A stretch of 64,000 nt of DNA, from contig JADCRB010000056.1 in the NCBI GenBank assembly GCA_021464245.1, positions 310,001 through 374,000 of the forward strand, given 5' to 3'. Both the position numbers and the translations under genes were made by a program. Source of the stretch: Carallia brachiata. Lineage: Eukaryota; Streptophyta; Magnoliopsida; Malpighiales; Rhizophoraceae. The notes under the pieces were generated by a model, which saw nothing but the letters and a program-made list of their open reading frames with translations, did no database searches and had not been told where the DNA came from. Positions 43,766-53,879 of this stretch are shown in pieces; positions within the stretch are counted from its first letter, which is position 1, and each line of letters starts with the position of its first letter.

Positions 43766-46001
43766 TCACAGCACAGAGAGGCTACGCAAAACAACAGTCT
43801 CGACTGTTAGGCCTGGGCCGAACCCAAACAAAACACCCCATTCCAAACCTTCACCCGTTGTGGCCTTCCCCTCTTCTGCAGAGAGCTTTCGCATATGGTC
43901 CAATATAAAGAGCACAGAAGCACTCTGCAGGTTGCCATACTCACTCTGCACATGCCTTGTTGCTGTCATTTTTTCTTCCTTTAGTCCAAGTTCAGTCTCA
44001 ATGGCGTCCAAAAGCCCCTCGCCGCCAGGGTGTACAATCCAAAAGAGTGAGTTCCAATCGCTAATGCCCATCGGCTTGAATGCTTCAGTAAGGCATTTTT
44101 CTACGTTCTTTGCAATCAATTGAGGGGCACCTTTTATTACGTGAAAAGTGAGACCCACTTCGCGGAGGTGCCCTGCTATGGCGCCATCAGAACCAGGAAC
44201 AATTGTTTGTGCCGCGGACACCAACTGATACAACGGACGCTCGTGGACGGAAGCATCAGGGTCTGCACCAACAATAACAGCTGCTGCACCGTCACCAAAT
44301 AGCGCTTGACCCAACGTAGAATCCAATTGAGTCTCAGACGGGCCACGGAAAGAAATGGCTGTAATGTCGGAACAAACAGCAAGAACACGCGCGCCCTTGT
44401 TATTCTCTGCCAAGTCTTTGGCGAGACGGAGAACAGTCCCACCGCCGAAGCAGCCCTGCTGGTACAACATGAATCGCTTGACAGAGGGACTCAGGCCAAG
44501 AAGCTTGGTAAGCTGGTAGTCGCACCAGGCATGTCGATCCCTGAGCTTGTGCAGAAGACAAGTGGGTGATATTGGACTTGGGTTGACCCCATTCCTCGAT
44601 GGCCTTGGCGGCTGCTTTCATTCCTAGCTTTGGGACCTCCACCACCACTATGTCTTGGCGTGCATCCAGGGATGGTGCCATGTATTCGCACATGTTGGGA
44701 TTCTCTTTCAGCAATTCTTCTGTCATGTGCATATGACGTTTCCTGATCTTTGATTTTTCACCTGCACATGTTAGTTAAAACAAATGTCATTGAGTCGCCT
44801 TTTGACCAACGATCGGCTTCCCCCATCACTAGTATTCTGTTGCTTTCTTTTTTTTTTTAACAAAAATAATTCATGGACATTAAAGTAGCCGTCATGTTGC
44901 TGGGCGAAATAGATTTCCATTAAAGACCAGAGATTATTAGACTCAAAACAGAAATAAAAATGTTACAGCGTATCTCATGAGAAGGACGGAAAGAAAAAAA
45001 AGCAAACTGCACCGTTCGATTGGAGTCAAAGGTGTGGTTTTAATGCCCACGCAATTTGTCGTCAAGATTTGTCGTGATATATTTAAAAAGAACAGCTAAC
45101 TTATTATAACTCTATTAATAAAAAAAATTAAAATATAAACTATTATTTTTTTTATCTTTTTTATTACGACACTTATAAAAAATTGTCAATCAATTTTTTC
45201 TTTTAAATATATCAAAAAAAAATTGAAACATTTTAAGGGTCTCCCAAACTCTTTCCATCTTAGAAATGGAACATCAAAATAAAGGATATATGATATATAT
45301 GTAATTAATTTAGTGTGAAGAAGAAGAACACAAAGAAATTCTTGGTCTAAATCCGAGAAGATGAAAATCCCATACCAGCGACTGTCGTTGTTTTTCATTG
45401 CATCCAAGCGAAGCAACACATCTAAATCTCCAAATCACATAAACACAGAAACAAATATGGATCGATCCCAAAAAGATAACGCAATCAAAAACCAACTGAC
45501 AGCACAGAATATATAACCTTTCTCTTTTAAGCAAAAGAAGCTTTTGTCAATTAATTAGTATAAACTAAGTTGTGCTTGCAGCACCCCGAAGAATAAAACA
45601 AAATTGAAATTGAAATGCTTTAGCCGTTGAAGGGTGTATATTTGTTAAAATTTCAGTGACTCTATCAATAAAAGTTTGTTTGTTTGAACAAGAGTAGACT
45701 CGGAGCTCATTCAAAAATCGCTTCTGTTAGGTTTATTTGAGTAGAAAAAAAAAAAAAAAAAAAGGGAATAGGCGATGAACAAATTAAAAATAATCATAAT
45801 AAAATAATTGAAAACATACAGATGCGCTTGAATGTTTTTAAGTTCTGTCTTGTGCTCACTGTTAGTGATCTTGAAGTAATAATCAGGGTAGTCGTCTTGA
45901 TATACACTGTATGGTGGGTTGGCTGTACCGATGGCTAGAACGGTTGCCAGACCCGTAGCTTTCTTAGTGTGTTTGATTATGTCGTCCACCACTGGACTCA
46001 T
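43766..46001 (-). CDS. Type III polyketide synthase (chalcone-synthase-like), copy 2, frameshifted
   Basis: Paralogue of 32257-34279. Exon 1 is 46001-45820; exon 2 is 44761-43766; the intron is 1058 bp. The Cys-His-Asn triad, gatekeeper Phe residues and C-terminal [13 protein letters not shown] are conserved exactly as in copy 1. Three frame breaks: a 2-base loss near 45836-45842 (exon 1, in KELKE(T)FKR), a 1-base loss near 44563 (HLVFCT region), and a 1-base loss near 44521 (MPGADYQL region). Exon 1 differs from copy 1 at about 11 of 57 residues, while exon 2 has only about six base substitutions in 1 kb. The TATA-box word at 46141-46153 is retained. Either a pseudogene, or a functional gene damaged by assembly indels. 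Confidence 0.88.
45028..45259. other. 232-bp insertion in the intron of PKS copy 2
   Basis: Copy 1 reads GGAGTC-TTAGAAATGG; copy 2 has 232 AT-rich bases between these words. The segment holds an imperfect inverted pair (TCGTGATATATTTAAAAAG near 45070 and CTTTTAAATATATCAAAA near 45200). No TSD or known terminus, so insertion in copy 2 or deletion in copy 1 cannot be told apart. Confidence 0.7.
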
Positions 46002-46140
46002 TGTTTGTGCTTAATTTATACTTGAACCTGACTTCTTAGCACTAAGGATAGGGAACTGGGAGAGTTGCAGAGTTATGGTATGCAAATTGCCCAAGTTTGT
46101 GTTTCCTTGCGGTTGGGGATGCTAATGGGATATGGCTATG

Positions 46141-46153
46141 GGTATATATATAC
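46141..46153 (-). promoter_or_regulatory. Probable TATA box of PKS copy 2
   Basis: Same TATATATACC word and spacing to ATG as in copy 1. Confidence 0.6.
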
Positions 46154-46901
46154 ATAGATACTGCACACGATGATGCAAATTGTAGTAGGTGTACGGCTTG
46201 GATGTGCAACATTCTACTTGGACAATAATCATTCCAGTTTTTGGGCTTAACGCCGCCGCGTTGGCCCCGTAGTGGACAAGGCATAATTTCGTCAAAATAA
46301 TCTTTTCACATTTATGTTTCCCATTAGAGAGAGTCACCGTCGACTTTGTAAGTGGAAAATTGAGAAGGAAGCAAATAAACTAAGAGTAATGCAATGTAAC
46401 ATCACAACTGCAGTCACGAAAAATTACAAAATTATTTATGATTTGATTAGGGTCTTATTTTTTTTATGAAAACTAATTTTTGTAAAAAAAAATTAGTGGC
46501 ATCTAATATTATTTTAAGTAATATTTAGTATTATTCTAAATATAATTTTTATAATAAAAAATAAATTTTAAATAATATTTAATATTATTTTAAATATATT
46601 TAATATTATTTTACATCATGATTTTCCAAAAAAAGTCATCACCTTTTGATTTCGAAATTAAAGAAAGAAACCCACTTCTTCTAGGTGGACTTTGTGTAGG
46701 GAAATTTCGTGATGAATTCATAAACTAACTTAGTAAGTCAAAAAGAAGGTTGTTGGGGGTTGTTAGAGTCCATGTCAGCGTTGTATTTTTGTTGCTAGCG
46801 GATTGCAGTTGCGTGCAAAGTGCAACTGCAAGAACTTGATTATTAGACTAATTCTTAAATACCCACCGTACTGTCCATGTCCGTTCTTTTATAATTGATG
46901 G

Positions 46902-47440
46902 TAGGGGTGTTAAAAAAAATCAAAAATTTAAATTAATTAAAAAAAATTGAACTAAATTGGATAAAATTTTGTGTTAACCAAAGCAATTTTGTAATAAGTT
47001 AACTAAATCGAATAAAATTTGAAATTTTTAATTAATTTCAATTTTTAATATTAAAAAATTGTAATTATCTGAACCGAATCGAACCGAATTAAAATATTAT
47101 ATATTTATGTATATATTTCTGATAATATGAAAATATATTGATAATATAATAATTATTAACAAATAAATAATAATAAAATATTCTTATGTTTCAAATTTTT
47201 TATTTATTTAATTTTTATATACAATAATAATTGTAATTTTTTAATATATATATATACAATAATTTTAAATTTTTTTGTTATTAAATTTAATTAACTGAAC
47301 AGTTAACTGAAACTGAATTAAAATTTTCAGTTAACTAAATTTTCTATTCAAGAATAATTTTTAATTTTATATAATCAAAAATTTTAATTCGTAAATAATT
47401 ATAATATTTAATTCAGTTAACCAAATCATTAACACTCCTA
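46902..47440. mobile_element. hAT-like MITE in unit 2
   Basis: Orthologue of 35184-35813: TAGGGGTGTTAAAA...TTAACACTCCTA. The left TSD is ATTGATGG (46894-46901); the right one has decayed to ATTCATTG. It is shorter by internal deletions. Confidence 0.85.
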
Positions 47441-48049
47441 ATTCATTGGTAATCAGGGCAGGGAAAGGCGTCATTTTTAAGGCCATGCTAAAAGAAATCT
47501 TCTAATTTTGTTGGAATGATTCGACCAATGATGTTAATTATTTCCACATTTCAATTTCTTTGTTTTTTTCCCATTTTTAAAAAGGGAAAAACTAATATGA
47601 TACAAAAAAAAAGTTGTAAAGTAACCATAAGTAGTAAAAAGTTTTTTTAGCAGAAACAAAATTTTTTGAATTATTTTAAAATTCAAAATTTAAAATAATA
47701 TTAAGTAAATTTAAGATAATAAGTACGTTTATGATTTAATTTTAAAAAATAATTTTTTATTATTTTAAAAACTAAATACATTCTTATGACTAGTTTATGA
47801 TTATATTCTGTATTTTTCTAATGAAACTCTTTTGAAATAAGGTCTAAGTGATCTCCGGCACGGTGGAGTCTCCTTCTTAATATTATGTGAGTTTTTATTC
47901 AAAGATTCGAGAAATTCTCCATTCTAACCTATGTCATGGGATATGAGAAGCTTTCCATAAGATGATTTTGTGGACTGCGATAAAATTGTTAACCTATGTC
48001 ATGGCAGGTCTTCGCCAAGGCCGGCCAAAAAGGAGACTTGTAATATGAC
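47441..48049. other. Intergenic, unit 2
   Basis: AT-rich. It includes a segment at about 47650-48000 not seen in unit 1 in which AACCTATGTCATGG occurs twice (about 47929 and 47991). No gene. Confidence 0.4.
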
Positions 48050-48058
48050 TAAAGTTAT

Positions 48059-48480
48059 TATGCACGGACACTTTTAAAATAATAGATGTTCGTGTTGAAT
48101 ATACGTATTAAATACGACACTCACACAATAATTCTTGGATATATGTCGAACACTCCAAAATATGTTTAATAAAAAAATAAAAAAAATTCGGACACAAGTA
48201 TCAGACACTTCTAATTCACGTATTAAATACCTTTAATACACATATTAGACACTTTTATATTTATTTGATATTTTAATTAGCATGTTATACACATACATAT
48301 ATATTATTTGTTTAAATATTTTGTTTTATACACTTAAAAACACACACACAGATATATATACACATATATATAATATATTTTTTCAAATTTATGTACAAAA
48401 TATAAATTACATCATAAAATACTATAATAATTATTATTATGAATTATATGTAGAAAAAATTTTAAATTTATTAAAATTAA

Positions 48481-48534
<54 letters not shown>

Positions 48535-48646
48535 GTTTAATATATTTTATAATTGTGTTTACTCTATATCTGTGTCTTAATTTTTTTAAAGTTTTCGTAT
48601 CTTCGTATTCGTATTGTATTATGTCCGTATCTGTGCATTTTAAGAT
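48059..48646. mobile_element. MULE-type MITE with GGACAC motifs, unit 2 only
   Basis: Flanked by TAAAGTTAT (48050-48058 and 48647-48655), a 9-bp TSD. The left end TATGCACGGACAC is inverted relative to GTATCTGTGCAT near the right end. Inside are ACACTCACAC and GGACACAAGTATCAGACAC words and a (TA)n array (48480-48532). Unit 1 has the uninterrupted site near 36118-36130. Related sequence without clear ends recurs at 59810-60060. Confidence 0.75.
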
Positions 48647-48983
48647 TAAAGTTATGTTTGATAATATGTTTCAACATGCTTGAATGGAGAAAAAGCTAGT
48701 TTAAGGTTAAACACAATTAAGATATTATTTAGTAGTATTTCTTGTAACTGAATTTTAAAAACATAGTGCCTCAAAACCAAGATTTGGAAAAAACTACAAA
48801 TTGATGTTTTTTTCCTGCGGGGCAAAAAAAAAATCAAAAGACGGCACTGTATTTCAAACTAACGTGATGGACAAAAATATTTCTAGTGTTTCAATAGATT
48901 TCCTGTTGTGCCACTATATAAAGTTTTTTTTTTTTTTCTTTCTTCTTCTTCTTCTCTTCGCTGGTTTTCTTCCACTCCAACGA

Positions 48984-49317
48984 ATGCCTGCAACTCACAT
49001 AGCCCTGCTCCGCTCATGTCTCCACATATCTGAGAACTTCCTCAAACAAGCCGGCCTTTTAGACAACAAGATTCACATGGGTGAGGTTGTAGGTCTTCTC
49101 GTCGGTGTGTTTGTCGGTTTCAGGGATAAGATTTGCTGAAGCAGACATGCCCTCCCCTGATGTCTTCCTCATTTTTCGTGACTATAGCCCTCCATATGAT
49201 GCCATGATTGTCATGAGACACAAGGACATGGGTGGGATTATCCTCGAGACGACTAATTTGGTTGAATTTGGCATGAGAAGTACTACCAAAACTTTTGCCT
49301 TTCAAGTTTTTTGTTAA
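48984..49317 (+). pseudogene. GatA-like fragment, unit 2
   Basis: Paralogue of 36444-36766. The first frame (from ATG 48984) reads LHISENFLKQAGLLDNKIHM and VGLLVGVFVGFRDKIC, matching the GatA LHVSENVLK...VGPLAGVLVGVKDNIC stretch. After a frameshift at the stop near 49137, the second frame reads ADMPSPDVFLIFRDYSPPYD and then TTNLVEFGMRSTT...FAFQV. The catalytic GKTN Lys is lost (LETTN). Preceded by TATATAAAG at 48915 and a CT-rich leader, as in unit 1. Confidence 0.72.
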
Positions 49318-50822
49318 CAGTCATACCACATCCTTCTGAGGATATCTTTCTCCTCTAATTAATATCAATCTCGACTTTTGCTTATCCAATCCATGATCCA
49401 ATGTCAATCTCAACTTCTGCTACATCTATTTAATATGAGATTTTTCAATGTTTTTATCCGTGTAGCTATATGATTATATGAAAATTCAGGTTGATTAATT
49501 CTCATTAGAATGAAGTACAATTCTCCTTCCAATTTATCCTTTTCACCATTTTTTGGTATAGGGGTTTGGATGCGATTTATCTTTACTAATGAGCATCTAT
49601 GTGTGTTTGTGACTTTTTGTACCGAGAACATTGATTCCATGAGAACGTACTAATTTTTGGAATTCGACATCAATCTTCTAGTGTATACGTAATTTTCAAT
49701 GGGAATTTCTTAAATAGGCACAAAAAATATATATATTTTTTCTTTTCTTTTGTATTATTAATTAAGCAGAAATAAAATTTTCGCGTCCTCCAAGACAAAA
49801 TTTAGGCTCGCGTGATCTGAAATGTCGCTCGCTCATTTTGGCCTAGTGTATTGAGAAATTTACTTATAGTAAGAAAAATTGATTTGTTCTACAAAATTGT
49901 GCGTCCTGAGTGCTTGGCTGTCGACTAGAATAGTTTTTGTATATGTGATCGGTCTTATGGCCAATGCCTTAATATATCCCAAAACATGTACTTAGATACA
50001 ACAGCAAGTAGGCCTTGGATTTGACCCCAATTTTCTATGGAACGGAGCAAGCTTTGGTTGTTTTTATCTTTATGGTATCATAAAACACAATTAGATGAAA
50101 ATTGCAAGATTGAGCCCTAAAAAAATAATACATTATTCTATTTAGCTTATATAAGATATATGGTAAAAAGAGAAAATTTATCCTGCCTTCCCATATTTTT
50201 CACCAAAAAAAAAAAAAAAGAAATATCTTTTTGCCCCCTCTAAGTAGGAGCAAATCTTTTTTTGAACAAAATACAATTTACGACGTGGGATGTATTTTTT
50301 TAGAGTTTATTATTATTATTAATATTATTATTATTATTATTTATCTTTTGGGTTGGTAAGTGGGAGTTGAAAGGTGGGAAGGGATATGACTCCTGGTGAT
50401 AATTGTGTGATTCCGTAAGCATTGTCATGGTAACAATTCGGAATTTGCGTGAAAGAGATCACTTATCATCGATAGAAGTATTAATTTAACGTGAAAATAT
50501 AATTAAACTTAGAAATTTTAGAAAGTAACAAGAACATGCACGCAAATTCAGTTTTATATATATATATATATATATATATGTTGCATATGTTGTGAATTTT
50601 GAACTAGTTACGTAGAATAACTAGTACACTAACATTGTATCAACAAAAAGATTAAAAGTTTAAACCCCAACTCTTTCAAATCTTTTATTTTTAAGTTGTA
50701 ATATAAATTTTAACTCTTTTGGAAAAAAAAAAAAAAAAGAATATTGTGCGTTTTGCTTTCATAGCGAGAAATGATCATGGTCAAGTATAGAACCGCCAAA
50801 GGAATAGTAATAGCACTGGATG
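49318..50822. other. Non-coding part of unit 2
   Basis: AT-rich, collinear with 36767-37100 and 39411-40525. It has a (TTA)n array (50311-50341) and a (TA)n array (50556-50579). No gene. Confidence 0.45.
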
Positions 50823-50831
50823 GGATTCCAT

Positions 50832-51393
50832 CTAGGTTGCACCGACACGGACACGGCGACACGGACACGTAGGATACAGATACGGCGACACGTCAATTTT
50901 AAAAAAATTAGGACACGGACACGGCATAGACACGTATGTATATATATATAAGTAAATATTATTATTTAAAATAAAATATAAATTATAACTTAAAATATAA
51001 CATATATAAATTTAATTTTTATTAAATAATCTTATAAAATTATTTTTTAAGTATATTTAAAATCTCCATACATATCAAATAATAAATATTAATAAAAAAC
51101 GATAACTTTAAAAAAAATTCAAATCTGTCCTAATTCCTACCCTCCTTCATTTAAATTAAAAAAAAAAAAAGACAAACCCATCCCTTTTCATTTTTTTACT
51201 TTTCTTTTTGTTAGCCGTGTCCGCGTGTCCTCAGCGTGTCCGAGCCGTGTCCGATTTTTTTTTTTTCAAATTTTTTTTGGCGGACACTTTTTGGCGTGTC
51301 GGACACGTGTCCGTGCCGTGTCCGAGGCGTGTCCGTGTCCGAGAAGTGTCCGACACAGACACTTCCTTAAAATAGGCGTGTCCGTGCATCCTT
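50832..51393. mobile_element. MULE-type MITE rich in ACACGGACACG/CGTGTCCGTGT, unit 2 only
   Basis: Flanked by GGATTCCAT (50823-50831 and 51394-51402), a perfect 9-bp TSD; unit 1 reads uninterrupted GGGATTCCACTTGTCAAG at about 40522. Ends are inverted (CTAGGTTGCACCGACACGG; AAGGATGCACGGACACG read inward). Arrays of (A)CACGGACACG lie at the left and of CGTGTCCG at the right (51217-51390), so the element can fold over about 100-170 bp per arm. No transposase. Confidence 0.85.
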
Positions 51394-51402
51394 GGATTCC
51401 AT

Positions 51403-52477
51403 TTGTCAAGCCAATAATCTGTGCGTGTTTGAATGCGAGTCTATATATAATAACTAAAGCCCTGACTTCTATGTAACACAGGGATGCGTTAATCATCCAT
51501 TTTAGCAATTTTTGAGAGTTTTACCATTTTGGGCAACAAATGTTTGTGATATTCAATATTCACTTTCTATTTGGCAATTTTTTGAGGATTTCCCTATTCA
51601 GGGCAATAAATGCTTGTAAATATTGATTTCCTTTTGCAATTATTGAATTTGAACTAAATGAATGACGTGTCATATAGGATAGGAAGAGTCTTTTTAAATA
51701 AATGTTTAACGTAATAAAAATACAAATAGTCACTTTATCTCATTAAAATAACAAAAAATAAAATGAATGTTCGGGTGAATAATGTTATTAATATTTTTAT
51801 TTTTATTTAGACTTCTTAGACCTAAACAAACCGGTCGGAAATGAGAGAACATTTAGTAAAGTCGAGAATTCGAATTCTTAACTTTTCAATTACTGACATA
51901 TTATCAATACCGTTTGATCTACATGTTTACGACATTAATGATTTTCATTCAAAACTTTTAGATTGCCCAACTTATTTCATATATATTCATCTAATCATTT
52001 TATGAACTCTTTAAGTTTTCAAAGACCATTTCTCTCCTACTTTCACCATTTTTACATGTGTAAGTTTCTCTTGTGTTCATACAAATTCACGTGACTTCAA
52101 TCACGTTCAATCTGACTTGCTGTTCTTGTAGATCTTGATTGTAAGACAATCCAATTTTAAATTCTGAGTGTCTTATTACTTTTTACCCTGCTACTTACAT
52201 GAAGTTAGATTTTCATTTTTTTTTTCTCTATTCTTTTGAAAAAGATGAAAATGTATTCACAATATTAATTTCTTTCTTTACTTCCCTCTTTATACATCTC
52301 CTTCTTTTTTCTTTTTTCTTTTTTTATATTATATTTAATTTTTATTTTGTATTTTTATTATATATGCCAAATCACAATTGTTAATAAATTTTATAAGCTT
52401 ACCTCTTTTTTTTTTTATAGCTTCTATCACGTGTTGCGTCTTTATTATTGTTTTTACATATAACCAACAAAGAGAGA
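51403..52477. other. Non-coding part of unit 2
   Basis: Collinear with 40536-41500. T-rich runs at 52210-52330. No gene. Confidence 0.45.
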
Positions 52478-52495
52478 AGAGAAGCAAATGGTATT

Positions 52496-52612
52496 GTTAG
52501 AGGTCTTGAGTTCAAATCCTGAGAAGGGAAGAGTGAGATTTAGGGGAGGGGATAGCTACCCTTATTGTGTAGTTTACGGTCCAATGGGCCTTCTCATGGA
52601 TCAAAAAAAAAA
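52496..52612 (+). mobile_element. tRNA-derived SINE, unit 2 only
   Basis: An 18-bp TSD, AGAGAAGCAAATGG(T/C)ATT, flanks it (52478-52495, 52613-52630). The body carries GAGGTCTTGAGTTCAAATCC with the B-box-like GAGTTCAAATCC, then GAAGGGAAGAGTGAGATTTA, and ends in A11. Unit 1 has the empty site at about 41503-41525. Same family as 20107-20272. It is 5'-shortened: no clear A box. Confidence 0.88.
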
Positions 52613-52630
52613 AGAGAAGCAAATGGCATT

Positions 52631-53780
52631 CGAGAAGGTAATTTCTTTTGGTCCATTTTGTATATAATTGATTTGGGTTATTAATTTTGAAATATTGATA
52701 ATTGAGTTAATTTATAAAATAAATTGTTTAGTTGCTATAACTTATATTCTTTTTCACTTACTACATATTCAATTTCATATAAATCGAACCCAATTTTTTT
52801 TACAAAAGTAAGAAAGTAATTATTATCAATTTAATGCAGGCAAGACTATGAAACACAAGTATAAACATAGTATGTTATGTCATTTCATCAAGATACGTCT
52901 TATTTGTTTATATTTTTGTCCTCAATTTTTTGAATATTTACACAATATTTATTTTATTTTTTATAAAATCAAATTTAATGTAGATCCGCAAGTAAAACGG
53001 TGAAAAATCTAGTCTTGATTAATTGACCTAGATCGCATTGTTTTTGGACTGTCTGAAAACTAAAAGTGACTTCTTTTATACAAAGATGTGATTCGATATT
53101 AAAACATCAGCATCATAAACCCTACTCATTTCTCTTGATTTGAGTTTTATTACATGAACGCAATTGATTTGAAATAAGATATGGTTCAGACATGTCTTAG
53201 ACACACAAAAAATATGTCTGCTAAAATTTAAAAGAGCTGAGTTATATATTTCAGGTGAATTGTCCAGGGTTTTGTTCTAGGAAAAATTACAATTGTTATT
53301 TTTAAAACGAAAATTGATATTTTTGAAATGTAAAAATAATAAATGTTTCAAAAATATCAATTATTTTTTTCAAAAATAACAATCTAAATTTCAACCGAGA
53401 CAAAATTTAAGATATAAACTGCCAGGACACAAACTTTCTTTCAATTTAAAAAAAAAAAAAATAGATACCATTCGGATACACCTTGAACACGATAAAGACA
53501 CATTTTGAGCACATCATGGACACATTTTGAAGAAAAATTAAACCAAATCAAAGTAATGATGGCATGTCAGCCATCCTTCCCTTTTTTAGATTTCCGAACG
53601 GAATTATGGGAGGAGAATGAGAGAGGTTTTTTTCAAAGTTGTATGTTCCTTTGTGTTAGTTTTTAATATATATTATGAGATCTCAGATATAATATATAAA
53701 AATATATTATGAGATTTATTTTAAGAATAAAAATTTATTTAATCTAAAATTTATTATATAATCTATATTATATTTTGAAC
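52631..53780. other. Non-coding end of unit 2
   Basis: Collinear with 41523-42465, with about 200 bp of extra sequence near 53230-53455. No gene. Confidence 0.45.
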
Positions 53781-53879
53781 AATAATATTTAATTATATTT
53801 ATGTGTATATATCTTTAACGTGTCGCGGTATTGATATCCGCCGTATCAATGTCGTCGTATCTGTGCCTTTGCAACTTTG

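Larger units (their letters stand above)
42560..53780. repeat. Segmental tandem duplication, unit 2 (~11.2 kb)
   Basis: Direct-repeat partner of 31411-42465. Unit-2-specific sequence: a 232-bp intron insert (45028-45259), two MULE-type MITEs (48059-48646, 50832-51393) and a SINE (52496-52612). It lacks the 1.2 kb found at 37100-38290. The right edge abuts a truncated copia LTR. Confidence 0.9.

Noticed and set aside
48282..48533. 83-residue frame rich in Ile/Tyr
   Set aside because: It runs through a (TA)n microsatellite inside a MITE; composition artefact.
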